From: an uncultured Ilumatobacter sp.
Lineage (GTDB): Bacteria; Actinomycetota; Acidimicrobiia; Acidimicrobiales; Ilumatobacteraceae
DNA length: 51,460 nucleotides
Reading direction: 5' to 3'
Assembly: GCA_905182555.1 (NCBI GenBank)
Contig: CAJJBX010000008.1
Coordinates: 1-51,460, forward strand
Shown: positions 6,900 through 17,102 of the stretch, piece after piece
Numbering within the stretch: the stretch's first letter is position 1
How the letters are laid out: each line of letters starts with the position of its first letter
Made by a program: the position numbers and the translations under genes
The notes under the pieces: generated by a model
Seen by the model: only the letters and a program-made list of their open reading frames with translations
The model's database searches: none
What the model was told of the DNA's origin: nothing

Positions 6900-8750
6900 G
6901 TGATTAATGACGAAGAGCGACTTGCCGTCGTTCTGCGTGAATTTGCTCGCACGCTGACAACAGACTTCCCAATGCAAGGCATTGTTGATCACTTGGTTGG
7001 ACGGATCGTGGAAGTTCTTCCCGTGACCAGCGCCGCGGTCACCTTGATCTCGCACGACTTAAGTCCCAAGTACGTGTCGGCGTCGAACGCTGCTTCGCTG
7101 GGCTTCGAGCAGCTCCAATCGAACTTCGGAGATGGGCCGTGCATTTTGGCCTATCAGTCGGGCGAGTCCGTCGCGGTGCCCGACTTGTTGCTCGACGAGC
7201 GCTTTCCAGTCTTCGGGCCGGCAGCGCGCGCCGAAGGACTTGCGGCGGTGTTCACCTTTCCGTTGCGCCACGGTGATGGTTGTATTGGTGCGTTGGATCT
7301 GTATCGGGAAACCACCGGCCCGTTGAGCGTGCACGAAATGATCACCGCCGAGACAATGGCTGATGTTGTCGCAGCCTGTTTGATTAATGCCCAGGCGCGA
7401 GAACGGGCCGACGTGGCGTCTGCTGCGTATCTCTACGACTCACTGCACGACCCACTGACGGATCTCCCGAACCGTACGTTTCTCATGGACCGTGTCCACG
7501 ACGCGAATGTGCGAGCGAAACGGTCACGGCTGAACACCGGCGTGTACTTCGTCGACCTTGACCGGTTTAAGTTAATTAATGACCACCACGGTCATCACGT
7601 CGGCGACAAACTTCTCATTGCGGTCGCTCGGCGATTTTCCAATATCTTGCGCCAAGAAGATACGGTTGCGCGAATATCGGGTGACGAATTTGTCTTCTTG
7701 TGTGAAGCTTTGCCCGACACGATCGAGGCAGAAAACATCGGGGCGCGCATCGAAAAGGTATTTGAACGACCGTTCGTCGTCGATGGTTTGCGGTTGTCGA
7801 TATCGGCAAGCATCGGCATGGCCGTTGTCGGTCCCGGCGAGGAAATCTCGGCCGAGCTGATCGTGCATGCGGATACGGCGATGTATCTCATCAAGCGACA
7901 TCGAGGAGGGCGACGTCATGTTGTTGGACCGATCGATAGTGCGCTGAGTAGTCTCCCTCAAAACTTCGAGCAAGAGATCGGTGATGCGCTCGAGAAAAAT
8001 GAGCTTCACGTCGCGTACCAACCGATTGTTCGCATGTCGGACAACGTCATGAGCGGGGTCGAGGCGTTACTGCGGTGGGAGCACCCGACCCGAGGTAAAA
8101 TTTCACCGGTGATCGTCGTTGGCGCAGCCGAACGAAGCTCGCTAATTAATCTGCTTGGCGAGTGGATCCTCGAGCGAAGCTGTTCAGCCTTGCGGACGTG
8201 GGGCATTGGCGACCGTCTTGCCCCGATCGGTATCGCCGTGAACGTGTCCGCCCGACAACTTGTCAGCGGAGACTTCTTCAACACCGTCGAGCAAACCGTG
8301 TCGGGTGCTGGCATCGATCCGACTCGGTTGGTGCTCGAAATGACCGAGAACCTACTTATTGAAGATTCGGATCGCGCGATGAAGGTGTTGAGCGACCTGC
8401 GGGGACTCGGTGTCCGGATTGCTGTGGACGACTTCGGTACCGGCTATTCGTCGCTCAGCTATCTCACTCGACTGCCGATCGACATTGTCAAGATCGATCA
8501 AAGCCTGATCGCCGGTATCGCTAGTGGGCCCGAAGCGGTGGTCGTGTCGGCCGTGACCAACCTCGCTCATGAGTTGGGGATGGTTGTGGTTGTCGAGGGA
8601 ATCGAGAACCAAGCACAACATCACGAGATCGCCCGGATCGGATGCGATTACGCACAGGGCTTCTACTTTTCAGAGCCCATGTCAGAGTCGGGGATCATGG
8701 GGATCGACTGGTCGTTGCCCTTGCCTAACGGTCCGTCAAGGTTCAGATAA
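6900..8750 (+). CDS. GAF-GGDEF-EAL cyclic-di-GMP signalling protein
   Basis: A cytosolic 616-residue protein with a GAF sensor (about 20-160), a GGDEF domain (about 178-345) and an EAL domain (about 355-605). The cyclase signature is SGDEF (260-264), a usable variant, and an RxxD product-inhibition site (RQED, 251-254) lies five residues before it. The phosphodiesterase set is complete: EALLRW (388-393), NVSARQL, EMTEN, DDFGTGYSSL (510-519), VKIDQS, VVEGIE and QGFYFSEP. It could therefore both make and degrade c-di-GMP, with the GAF domain setting the balance. There are no membrane segments. The start is a GTG at 6900. No output gene is adjacent; the orphan OmpR-type domain upstream points the other way. 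Confidence 0.93.
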   Translation: MINDEERLAVVLREFARTLTTDFPMQGIVDHLVGRIVEVLPVTSAAVTLISHDLSPKYVSASNAASLGFEQLQSNFGDGPCILAYQSGESVAVPDLLLDERFPVFGPAARAEGLAAVFTFPLRHGDGCIGALDLYRETTGPLSVHEMITAETMADVVAACLINAQARERADVASAAYLYDSLHDPLTDLPNRTFLMDRVHDANVRAKRSRLNTGVYFVDLDRFKLINDHHGHHVGDKLLIAVARRFSNILRQEDTVARISGDEFVFLCEALPDTIEAENIGARIEKVFERPFVVDGLRLSISASIGMAVVGPGEEISAELIVHADTAMYLIKRHRGGRRHVVGPIDSALSSLPQNFEQEIGDALEKNELHVAYQPIVRMSDNVMSGVEALLRWEHPTRGKISPVIVVGAAERSSLINLLGEWILERSCSALRTWGIGDRLAPIGIAVNVSARQLVSGDFFNTVEQTVSGAGIDPTRLVLEMTENLLIEDSDRAMKVLSDLRGLGVRIAVDDFGTGYSSLSYLTRLPIDIVKIDQSLIAGIASGPEAVVVSAVTNLAHELGMVVVVEGIENQAQHHEIARIGCDYAQGFYFSEPMSESGIMGIDWSLPLPNGPSRFR

Positions 8751-8850
8751 GAACGGTCGATCGTTCGTTTCAACCTGTCCGGAGCGTTGGAAAATACCCT
8801 CCGACAATCTTTTTATGGTGCCGACCGCGGCGTGGCGCCGAAATCGGCGT

Positions 8851-9474
8851 TCAAGTGGGCGCATGCGCAGCAACGAACGAATCAACCACGTCGGCCACCA
8901 ATTGGTCGTCAACGGCTTCGTTTGCAAGGAGGCGATGGAACAGCAGCGAGCCCGCCATCGAGCCGAGTGCCTGCATCTGAGTGACGCCGACGCGCAACTG
9001 GCCGGTTTCTTCTCCCACCCTGACGATCGCCGTAAACGTCTCGACGAGTTCGGCAATGAAACGGTCGCGCACGATGCCAACGGTGTCGTCATGCAGTGCC
9101 CGTTCGATCATCACGGCCATCATTCTCGTGCGCCCTTCGTCGCGGAGATCTGACGCAAGGTGGCTCAGCAGTGTGACGAGGTCAGTGTGTACGACGCCTG
9201 TCAGTTCGCTTGGTGGCGGAAACTGTTTGCCGTCGGCTTTGAGCGTGGCGTGGAGGAGGTCGGACCGCTGCGGATAGTGCTTGTAGACCGTGGTTCTGCT
9301 CACCTCGGCGGCAGCGGCAACCTTGGCATGAGTGATCTCATCGGGCCCACCGTCGAAGAGCAGCGCAACCGCAGCGTCGAGCACGGCCTGGCGCGACCGC
9401 TCGATCCGAGGATCGACGGAGATGTCGGGGACCTCGGGGGCATCTGGATTGGAGGAACTGGCGTTGAGGGTCAT
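8851..9474 (-). CDS. TetR-family regulator, divergent from the MMPL transporter
   Basis: A 207-residue TetR protein with a 25-residue acidic N-terminal tail, the HTH at about 47-66 (ITHAKVAAAAEVSRTTVYKH) and a helical C-terminal domain (RMMAVMIERALHDD onward). It is divergently transcribed from the MMPL gene, and the 70-bp spacer contains the palindrome GTGTC-N4-GACAC at 9480-9493, five bases upstream of its ATG. The simplest model, by analogy to other TetR/efflux pairs, is repression of both genes until a lipid or toxic compound binds. It is convergent with the GGDEF-EAL gene. Confidence 0.9.
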   Translation of the reverse strand: MTLNASSSNPDAPEVPDISVDPRIERSRQAVLDAAVALLFDGGPDEITHAKVAAAAEVSRTTVYKHYPQRSDLLHATLKADGKQFPPPSELTGVVHTDLVTLLSHLASDLRDEGRTRMMAVMIERALHDDTVGIVRDRFIAELVETFTAIVRVGEETGQLRVGVTQMQALGSMAGSLLFHRLLANEAVDDQLVADVVDSFVAAHAPT

Positions 9475-9479
9475 GGATT

Positions 9480-9493
9480 GTGTCTTTGGACAC
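9480..9493. promoter_or_regulatory. Candidate operator between tetR and the MMPL gene
   Basis: GTGTCTTTGGACAC is a 14-bp inverted repeat (5-bp arms, 4-bp spacer) five bases upstream of the TetR start. Only symmetry and position support it. Confidence 0.35.
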
Positions 9494-9545
9494 GATGGTG
9501 GACGGGTCCTTGCCTTTCACCACCCTAGTCGGCAGGATATCGATC

Positions 9546-11919
9546 ATGAACAAACTGTCCAATAGTGGCGAGCACTCCGAAATCGTCACGATGCCAGGTC
9601 CTAACGCATCGGTGTGGGCGCGGCTTGGTTCGTTTGCGTTCCGTCGTCGCCGAGCTGTGTTGCTCGCCTGGATTGTCGTGTTTCTCGGAACCTTCGTGGC
9701 CGTTGGTGCCATCGGCAGCTCTTCAGAAAGCTCGTTTGAAAGCCCCGATTCCGATTCGCTCGCCGGATTCGAGATCTTGAAAGACAACTTCGGTGCGGGT
9801 GGCAGCTTCCTGTCCGGGTCGATCGTGTTTGAGGCAGAGCAGGGCGTCGGCGACGCCGAGGTCAAGTCGACTATGTCTGGCCTCTTTGACGAGATCGCGG
9901 CATTTGAAGAAATCACATTGACAAGTCCGTACTCGTCGATCGGTGAGCAACGCGGCCTTGTTGCGCCCGATGGTTGGATTGCCTACGCCAGCATCGACTT
10001 CGACGAGAACACCGACGAGGTCCGCGCGAGTGAGATCGGCCGGGAGATCGACGTGCTCGTTGAGGTGACCGAACTTGACGGCGTGAACATCGAGATCGGT
10101 GGCGCCGCACTCGCTGAGTTTGAGCCGCCGGAGTCGGAGCTCATTGGCCTCGCATTCGCCGTGGTCATCCTGATCCTCGCGTTCGGTTCGGTGCTGGCTA
10201 TGGGCCTGCCGATCGGCGTGGCGTTGTTCGGCGTCGGAATTGGTGTCGGCACCATCACGCTGCTGACCAACGTGATGTCCATACCTGATTTCGCAACGAC
10301 GCTCGGCGCGATGATCGGCCTCGGCGTCGGCATTGACTACGCCCTCTTCATCGTCACCCGATACCGAGAGGGGACACGCGCGGGTATGTCGCCGCACGAC
10401 GCCACAGTTCGCGCAATCGACACCGCAGGGCGCGCGGTACTCTTCGCCGGCCTGACCGTGGTCATCTCACTGCTTGGCATGTTTGTTATGCAGCTGGCGT
10501 TCATCAACGGGCTCGCCACCGGTGCCGCAGTCACCGTTGCCATCACGATGGTCGCCTCGCTGACGCTCCTGCCAGCGCTCATTGGTTTCGCCGGCCCGCG
10601 AGTCGAAGTCACTCGCTGGCGCGGCTTGATCATGGCTGGCTTCGTCGCCGTGGCACTGCTGGCCGTCGGCCTCGGATTCCTGCTGCTGCTGCTGCCTTCG
10701 CCGCCATGTCGCTGGCAACGCTGGTCATGTCGTTCTTTGTGCCGGGTCTCGGCAAGGAATTGCCACCGCGGCCCGAGAAGTCGCTGCGCGATACCTGGTC
10801 GTACCGCTGGAGCCACTTCGTGCAGCGCAACCCGTGGCCGATGGCAATTGGTGTGACGGTTCTGCTGCTTATTATGAGCATTCCCGTCCTCGGGCTCCGT
10901 CTTGGCTTCGGTGACGAGAGCACCTTCGCCGAGGGCACCACGACTCGCGACGCCTACGAGTTGCTCGCCGAGGGCTTTGGTCCGGGCAGCAACGGCCCAC
11001 TGCTGCGCTGGACGCACGAGAGACTCGTGCACAGTTCGCGGCAGCGCAAGATCTTGTTGTGGCGCTCAATGGCGCTGACGGCGTGGCCCGAGCGCTGGGC
11101 CCGATCCCGTCGGATAACCAGCAGGCCTTCCAGATCTTCGTTGTTCCAGAGACCGGGCCCCAAGAAGAAGCCACCTCGGCGCTGGTCCGGAGCCTCCGCG
11201 AGACGACGATTCCGGATGCGGTTGGCGACTCTGGCCTCGACGTGAAGTTGACCGGTGCGGTGGCATCGAGCGTCGACTTCTCCGACTACCTCAGCGCACG
11301 GCTACCGGTCTTCTTCATCGCAGTGTTGAGTCTGTCGTTCCTGCTCCTCATGATGGTGTTCCGCTCGATCTTGGTGCCGCTGAAAGCCGTGATCATGAAC
11401 CTGCTGTCGATCGGTGGCGCCTATGGCATCATCGTCGTCGTGTTCCAGTGGGGATGGGGAGTGAGCTTGCTCGGCACCGGCAGCGGTCCGATCGAACCGT
11501 TCCTTCCGATGATGCTGTTTGCCATCGTGTTTGGGCTCTCGATGGACTACGAGGTTTTCTTGCTCTCCCGAGTCCGCGAGGAGTACGACCGGACCGGCGA
11601 CGCGAAGAATTCGGTCGCCGATGGCCTCGCTGCTACGGCCCGTGTCATCACCGCTGCGGCGGCAATCATGGTCGTCGTGTTCGGCAGCTTCGTGCTCGAG
11701 GACGCCCGCGTTATCAAGATGTTCGGCCTCGGTCTCGCCTCGGCGGTCTTCCTCGACGCCACCCTCGTCCGTATGTTGCTCGTGCCTGCCACGATGGAAC
11801 TGCTCGGTGAGAAGAACTGGTGGCTACCGAAGTGGCTCGACCGCATCCTGCCGACCCTCAACGTCGAAGGCGCAGCTGACGAGCAAGTAGAGCCAGAACG
11901 CGAACTCGTCGACGCCTAA
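9546..11919 (+). CDS. MMPL/RND-family membrane transporter (two frameshifts)
   Basis: A roughly 790-residue MMPL transporter spread over three frames. The first part (9546 to about 10690) has TM1 (AVLLAWIVVFLGTFVAVGAI), an extracytoplasmic domain and TM2-TM6 with the motif GVGIDYALFIVTRYREG. The second (about 10690-11000) starts AFAAMSLATLVMSFF and holds TM7. The third (about 11003-11919) carries the second periplasmic domain and the mirrored motif GLSMDYEVFLLSRVREEYD. Each join is explained by one missing base, the first in a run of CTG repeats. Together they give a full-length two-repeat protein, so sequencing error is likely. Such proteins export lipids or take part in envelope building using the proton gradient. 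A ribosome site GGCAGGA precedes the ATG at 9546. The divergent TetR is the likely regulator. Confidence 0.85.
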
Positions 11920-11952
11920 GAAGCACCCCGAGCAAAGCGAGTTCAGCCGCCA

Positions 11953-11967
11953 GGCGACGGAGTCGCC
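11953..11967. terminator. Short hairpin between MMPL and leuS
   Basis: GGCGAC-GGA-GTCGCC forms a six-bp stem between two convergent genes. There is no clear T-run, so this is at best a weak bidirectional terminator. Confidence 0.3.
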
Positions 11968-11976
11968 CGGGCGTCG

Positions 11977-14875
11977 TCAGACGACCACATTCACCATTCG
12001 GCCGGGGACGACGATGAGCTTCTTGGGTTCGCCGCCAGCGAGAGCCTCGATGACCTTCGGGTCAGCGAGCGCTGCGGCTTCGATTGTTGCTTTGTCTGCA
12101 TCGGCGGCAACGCTGACCCGGCTCCGGACCTTGCCGTTGATCTGGATCGGCAGCTCGACGGTGTCATCGACGAGCAGCGACGGATCGGCAACCGGGAAGT
12201 CGACGTAGGTGATCGTGCCGCCATCATCGCGGCCGCTGCCGTGACCGAGCTTGCGCCACAGCTCTTCGGCGATGTGTGGGACCAATGGCGCGAGCATCGT
12301 GACCATTGGTTCGGCCACGTCGCGCGGTGTTGCGTCGAGCTTGGTGACAGCGTTATTGAGCTCGATCAGCTTGGCGATGGCGGTGTTGAAGTGGAGCTCG
12401 TCCATCTCGGCGAGGACGTCGAAATCGATCCAGCAGCTTGAGTGTGTCCTCGTCGGCCGGCGTGTCAACGACGTTGCACTCGCCGGTTGACTCATCGATG
12501 ACGTTGCGCCACAACCGCTGAAGGAATCGGTACATGCCGACGACGTCACGGGTTTCCCAGGGACGTGAGGAGTCGAGTGGCCCGCCCGTCATCTCGTAGA
12601 GCCTCAGCGTGTCGGCGCCGTAGGCCTCGTACATCTCGTCGGGTGATACAGCGTTCTTCAGGCTTTTGCCCATTTTGCCGTATTCACGCGTGACCGGTTC
12701 GCCGTTGTGGGTCCAGCCTTCGTCGGTGTTTCCATTGACTTCGGCGGCCTCAACGTAGATTTCACGTTCGTCTTTGAATGCGTACGCCTGGATGTAGCCC
12801 TGGTTGAACAGACGTGCGTACGGTTCAACCGAGCTGACGTGGCCGAGATCGAAAAGAACCTTGTGCCAGAAGCGGGCGTACAGCAGGTGCAACACTGCGT
12901 GCTCGACACCGCCGACGTAGAGGTCGATGCCGCCGGGATGGTCAGGCCGCACGTCGGTGCGCGGGCCCATCCAGTACTCCTCGTTCTCGACGGCACAGAA
13001 ACGTTCGTCGTCGAGTGGATCGATGTAGCGCATCTGGTACCAGCACGAGCCAGCCCACTGCGGCATCACGTTGCTGTCGCGGCGGTAGGTCTGCATGCCG
13101 TCGCCGAGGTCGAGTTCGACGTTCATCCAGTTGTCGAGCCGGTCCAGCGGGCTCTCAGGGTTGGACATCGCGTCATTGGGGTCGAACGTGCGCGGGGCGA
13201 ATTCATCAGTCTCGGGCAACTCGACCGGCAGCATTGAGTCGGGGATGCTGTGCGGATTACCGTCGGCGTCGTAGACGATGGGGAAGGGCTCGCCCCAGTA
13301 GCGCTGACGGCTGAAGAGCCAGTCGCGGAGCTTGTAATTGACGGTCGCCTCTCCGACGCCGGCGCGCTCGAGCCAAGCGTTCATTACGGCGATGCCTTCG
13401 ACCTTGTTGACGAGCCCGTCCAACTGCAGATGCTCGTTTGTGCTGTTGACGTACGGGGCATCACCGACGAAGGCTTCGGGCCACTGGCGGGTGTCGAGCG
13501 TGACGTCGAGGTCGCGCTCTTCGAACCAAGACGCTGGCGGCTCTTGGATCGCCGGAATTGGCAAATCAAATTTGCGGGCAAAGTCGAAGTCACGAGTGTC
13601 GCCACACGGGACAGCCATGATCGCGCCGGTTCCGTAGCCCATCAGGACGTAGTCGGCAATCCAGATCGGCACCGGCTCACCGTTGACCGGGTTGGTCGCA
13701 TACGCGCCGGTGAACACGCCGGTCTTCTCGCGCGTGTCGTCTTGCAGCTCGAACTCTTTCTTACCCTCGGCCTGTGTCCGATAGGCCGCAATTTGTTCGG
13801 TAATGCCGGGCGTGCAGGCTGGATCGGCGAGTTGATCAACGAACGGGTGCTCGGGGGACAGGACCAGGAACGACGCGCCGAACAACGTGTCGGGCCGTGT
13901 TGTGAAGACGCTGATCGGGCCGGCGTCGGAGGCGAAGTCGACCTTGGCGCCGTTGCTACGCCCAATCCAATTGCGCTGCATGTTCTTTACAGAGTCAGGC
14001 CAATCGAGGAGTTCGAGGTCGTCGATCAGGCGGTCGGCGTACGTGGTGATCCGCATCATCCATTGGCGCATGTTGCGCTTGAATACGGGGAAGTTGCCGC
14101 GGTCCGAACGGCCGTCGGAAGTGACTTCTTCGTTGGCAACGACAGTGCCGAGGCCGGGGCACCAGTTGACCGGCGCCTCTGAGATGTACGCGAGCCGGTG
14201 GTCGTCGATAATCACGTTGCGCTGGCCAGCAGAGAGGTCGGCCCACGGCGTGCCGTCGGGGGTGCAGCGTTCACCGGACTCGAACATTTCGATCAGTTCG
14301 CTGATCGGACGCGCTCCGTCGACGTCGGGGGAGTCGTCGTACCACGCGTTGAACACCTGGCTGAAGATCCACTGCGTCCAGCGGTAGAACTCGGGATCGG
14401 TGGTCGACACCGAGCGCCGCATGTCGTGGCTCAGCCCGAGCCGACGCAGCTGGCGCCGCATGTTGGCGATGTTCGCATTCGTGGTGATTGCCGGGTGTTG
14501 GCCGGTTTGGACGGCGTACTGCTCGGCAGGTAGGCCAAAGGCGTCGAAGCCCATCGTGTAGAGGACGTTGTGTCCCGTCATCCGCTTGAAGCGAGAGTAG
14601 ACGTCAGTGCCGATAAAGCCGAGCGGATGACCGACATGCAAGCCGACGCCAGACGGGTACGGGAACATGTCCTGGACAAACACCTTCTCGCCGAGTGGCT
14701 CGGTGCGGTTGGGATCGGCGAGTGCGCCAACGGGATTGGGCGTGTGGAACGTGCCGTTCTCCGCCCAAAAGTCCTGCCAACCGACTTCGATGTCCTGCGC
14801 AAGCGCCGACGTGTACCGATGTTCCGGAGTGTCGATACTGGAGCCGGATTGGCTGTCGATGTTGGTGTCGCTCAT
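11977..14875 (-). CDS. leuS: Leucyl-tRNA synthetase (one frameshift)
   Basis: Class I synthetase that charges tRNA-Leu. The HIGH motif is HVGH (residues 80-83, within [15 protein letters not shown]), and the editing domain and tRNA-binding parts follow. The KMSKS loop reads KMGKS ([15 protein letters not shown]). The C-terminal anticodon-binding part ([37 protein letters not shown]) is complete but in another frame. The shift lies at 12422-12424, a run of three A (T on the coding strand); removing one base restores a normal protein of about 966 residues. As this gene is essential, sequence error is the best explanation. I start at the ATG at 14875, with GAGGG upstream, rather than 36 bases earlier. 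It is convergent with the MMPL gene. Confidence 0.95.
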
Positions 14876-14923
14876 ACGGCCCTCGATCCTACGGGCTGCG
14901 CTCGCCACGAACCCTGATCGATT

Positions 14924-16318
14924 TCAGCCCGAAGTAGAGCAGGGCATGCGTTTGATGCCGTTGATGAAGCCGCTGACCAATCGATCGGGTTCGCCCGTGA
15001 TCGCGATGTTGGGGATCTGAGTGAAGATCTCGTCGAACATCACCTGGATTTCGCGGCGAGCAAGGTTCGCACCGAGGCAGAAGTGCGGCCCGCCTGCTCC
15101 GTACCCCTCCTGTTCCTTGCTATTGGCGCGGTAGATGTCGAAAGCGTGGCCGTCGGTGAAGATGTTCTCGTCACGGTTGCCCGACCAGTACCACATGACG
15201 ACTTTCTCGCCCTCGCGGATCATTGTGTTGCCGACCTGGATGTCGTAGTTGGCGTTGCGGCGCATGTGGAGAACCGGCGACGCCCAACGGACGATCTCTT
15301 CGGCGGCCGGCATCGACAGCTCGGAATAGTTGTCGCGGAGTTGCACCTTCTGATCGGGGTGATGGTGGAGCTGATGCATGCCCCACGAGATGGCGTTGCG
15401 GGTGGTCTCATTACCAGCGACCGCGAGCAGGATGAAGAAGGAGCCGAATTCGGAAGCTGTGAGCCGCTCGCCGTCGACCTCGGCATGCATCAGGATTGAT
15501 GCAATGTCGTCGGTCGGGTTTTTCAGCCGCTCTTCGCCGAGGGCTTGCGCGTAATCGAACATCGCGGCGGCTCCGAGAATTAACTCGTGCAGGTCCATTG
15601 TGAAGTCGGGGTCGCCCGCGCCGAGGATCAGGTTGGTCCAATCGAAGATCTGCTGTTCGTCTTCGCGCGGCACGCCGAGCATGTCGCAGATCACGCCAAG
15701 GGGGAGTGGTGCGGCGAGCTGCTCGACGAAGTCGCACTCGCCCATTTCTTTCGCCTTCGAGACCAGGTCCCTGGCTCGAACACGCACCGACTCTTCGATG
15801 CGGGCAACGGTCTTCGGGGTGAAGCCTTTCTGGACGAGCATGCGCATCTTGGCGTGACGCGGGTCGTCGAGGACGATCATCGAGCCGAAGAACTCGAGGC
15901 TCTCGGGCGGCGCCTCGCCGAGCGTGATCCCTGATGCCGACGAGAATGCGTGGGGTGTCCGATTAATCTGGCGGATGTCGTCGTAGCTGACGGCCGACCA
16001 GAACCCGGGCCCGGCCGTGCCGCCTTCGATGACCGAGAGCTCTTCATGGAAACACATGCCAGCACCCTCGGTGTTCTCGTGGCGGAGCTGCGCGAACGCG
16101 GCGTTTCGCTCGTCGAGCGAATTCGTCCAGAAGTCGTTGTGGCCGAGAAGAATGGGCTGTCCAAAATTGGAGCCGCTGTCGAACGAGAGGGTGCGAAAGT
16201 CGGGCATCAGTCCATCATTGCCGCTCGGGTCAATCAACCGAGAGGCCAGAGCTGCGTAGCGGCGTTTGATTGCAGCAATACCGAGGTCAAACTCGCGGGG
16301 TGAGTGACTTTCAGCCAC
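14924..16318 (-). CDS. Cytochrome P450 (actinobacterial lipid/steroid-hydroxylase type)
   Basis: A soluble 464-residue P450. The I-helix oxygen-activation motif is LAVAGNETTRN, the K-helix ExxR is EEIVRW, and the heme loop is YGAGGPHFCLGANLARRE with Cys414 as thiolate ligand. The C-terminal FINGIKRMP is common in the CYP125/CYP142/CYP124 group, which hydroxylates the ends of steroid side chains or branched lipids; that group assignment is inferred. The GTG start at 16318 has GGAGG ten bases upstream. An ATG at 16207 would give a protein of more usual length. No ferredoxin gene is nearby. The gene follows leuS on the same strand with a gap of about 48 bp and is divergent from the short membrane-protein gene. 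Confidence 0.92.
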   Translation of the reverse strand: MAESHSPREFDLGIAAIKRRYAALASRLIDPSGNDGLMPDFRTLSFDSGSNFGQPILLGHNDFWTNSLDERNAAFAQLRHENTEGAGMCFHEELSVIEGGTAGPGFWSAVSYDDIRQINRTPHAFSSASGITLGEAPPESLEFFGSMIVLDDPRHAKMRMLVQKGFTPKTVARIEESVRVRARDLVSKAKEMGECDFVEQLAAPLPLGVICDMLGVPREDEQQIFDWTNLILGAGDPDFTMDLHELILGAAAMFDYAQALGEERLKNPTDDIASILMHAEVDGERLTASEFGSFFILLAVAGNETTRNAISWGMHQLHHHPDQKVQLRDNYSELSMPAAEEIVRWASPVLHMRRNANYDIQVGNTMIREGEKVVMWYWSGNRDENIFTDGHAFDIYRANSKEQEGYGAGGPHFCLGANLARREIQVMFDEIFTQIPNIAITGEPDRLVSGFINGIKRMPCSTSG

Positions 16319-16345
16319 CAGATCCGAGCCTCCGGGTTGGGCGCG

Positions 16346-16651
16346 ATGTGGACCGGGCTACTCGGGCTGATCGTTGTTGGCCCGATCGGTTGGCTCGCAG
16401 GCATGGGGGTCGGAGCCGGTGTCGGTGCGGTCACCACCAAGGTGGTCGACTTGGAAATTCCGGACGAGTGGGTCGGCTGGTTTAAGCAGGCGGTTCACGA
16501 CGGCACGACCGCTGTCGTGATCCTCGTCGAACACGTCCACGTCGGCGAGCTCGCCGCTGAGGCAGCACGGTTTCAAGGAGCCGAATTGCTGTACACGACG
16601 TTGCCGCCAGAGAGCATCACGCAGCTGTTGGAAGCATTCGCTGCGGACTGA
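16346..16651 (+). CDS. DUF1269-like protein, N-terminal half missing
   Basis: About 101 residues. A glycine-rich membrane hairpin (GLLGLIVVGPIGWLAGMGVG) is followed by a cytosolic alpha/beta part (WFKQAVHDGTTAVVILVEHV and ELLYTTLPPESITQLLEAF). This matches the C-terminal half of DUF1269-type proteins, whose usual length is about 160 residues. The N-terminal half should lie where the P450 gene now begins, so the gene appears truncated at its 5' end. A GTG at 16304 would lengthen it by 14 residues but overlap the P450 start. The function of the family is unknown. Confidence 0.55.
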   Translation: MWTGLLGLIVVGPIGWLAGMGVGAGVGAVTTKVVDLEIPDEWVGWFKQAVHDGTTAVVILVEHVHVGELAAEAARFQGAELLYTTLPPESITQLLEAFAAD

Positions 16652-16669
16652 CCCCCGCCGCCCGGCACC

Positions 16670-16675
16670 TACGAT
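16670..16675 (+). promoter_or_regulatory. Leaderless -10 box for the zinc-ribbon gene
   Basis: TACGAT lies exactly six bases upstream of the ATG at 16682, identical in sequence and spacing to the element before the gene at 2844. Confidence 0.55.
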
Positions 16676-16681
16676 GCCTCT

Positions 16682-16990
16682 ATGGCACTCGACATCGTGT
16701 GTCCGACATGCGAGTCGGACGAGCACCTCAACGGCGAACCGGTAGGCGATGGCCTGCTGCGGCTCACCTGTGCCGCGTGCAAAGTGCAGTGGACACGCGA
16801 CCCACGGCCGAAGTGTGCGATCTGTGGAGGTGACGACCTGTATCACCTCCCGCAGGTGATCCTCGAGAAGTCACGAGGCAACCTTGTCGACAATCAGACT
16901 CCTGGCATGGCAGGCAAAGTGATGTGGCTTGCCGACAAGGGCCTCGGTGTCGTCGACCCGATCCTCCGCAAAACTCGCGCCGCCGCGTAA
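16682..16990 (+). CDS. Zinc-ribbon protein of unknown function
   Basis: A 102-residue protein with three CxxC knuckles: C7/C10 (CPTC), C30/C33 (CAAC) and C45/C48 (CAIC). The first two can form one zinc ribbon; the third begins a second knuckle whose partner cysteines I cannot see. The C-terminal half (residues 55-102) has no clear motif. I do not recognise the family. A leaderless start is supported by TACGAT six bases upstream. A copy of the palindromic repeat found elsewhere in the window begins eight bases after the stop codon and may terminate the transcript. Confidence 0.7.
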   Translation: MALDIVCPTCESDEHLNGEPVGDGLLRLTCAACKVQWTRDPRPKCAICGGDDLYHLPQVILEKSRGNLVDNQTPGMAGKVMWLADKGLGVVDPILRKTRAAA

Positions 16991-16998
16991 AGCGACTG

Positions 16999-17026
16999 GC
17001 ACACTTTGGTCTGACCGGAGCGTGAC
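16999..17026. repeat. Palindromic repeat copy A
   Basis: GCACACTTTGGTC, one T, then GACCGGAGCGTGAC: an inverted repeat with GGTC/GACC at the centre, and outer GCGAC (16991-16995) and GTCGC extensions. It is closely related to the copy at 20900-20930. In RNA, the TT/GG mismatches become G-U pairs. It sits directly after a stop codon and before the acyl-AMP ligase gene. Confidence 0.7.
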
Positions 17027-17102
17027 GCTGGTGTCGCCCGACTCGCTCACGCTCTGGAGCTCAGTCGGAGAGCCCGCCTTCGCGACGTGACAAGATCGCT
17101 GC

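Noticed and set aside
13250..14182. 310-codon plus-strand open frame within leuS
   Set aside because: It is antisense to conserved LeuRS sequence and contains no recognisable motif.
14875..14924. KMGKS instead of KMSKS in LeuRS as a novelty
   Set aside because: The variant fits my recollection of other actinobacterial LeuRS sequences and leaves the key lysines in place, so it is not treated as unusual.
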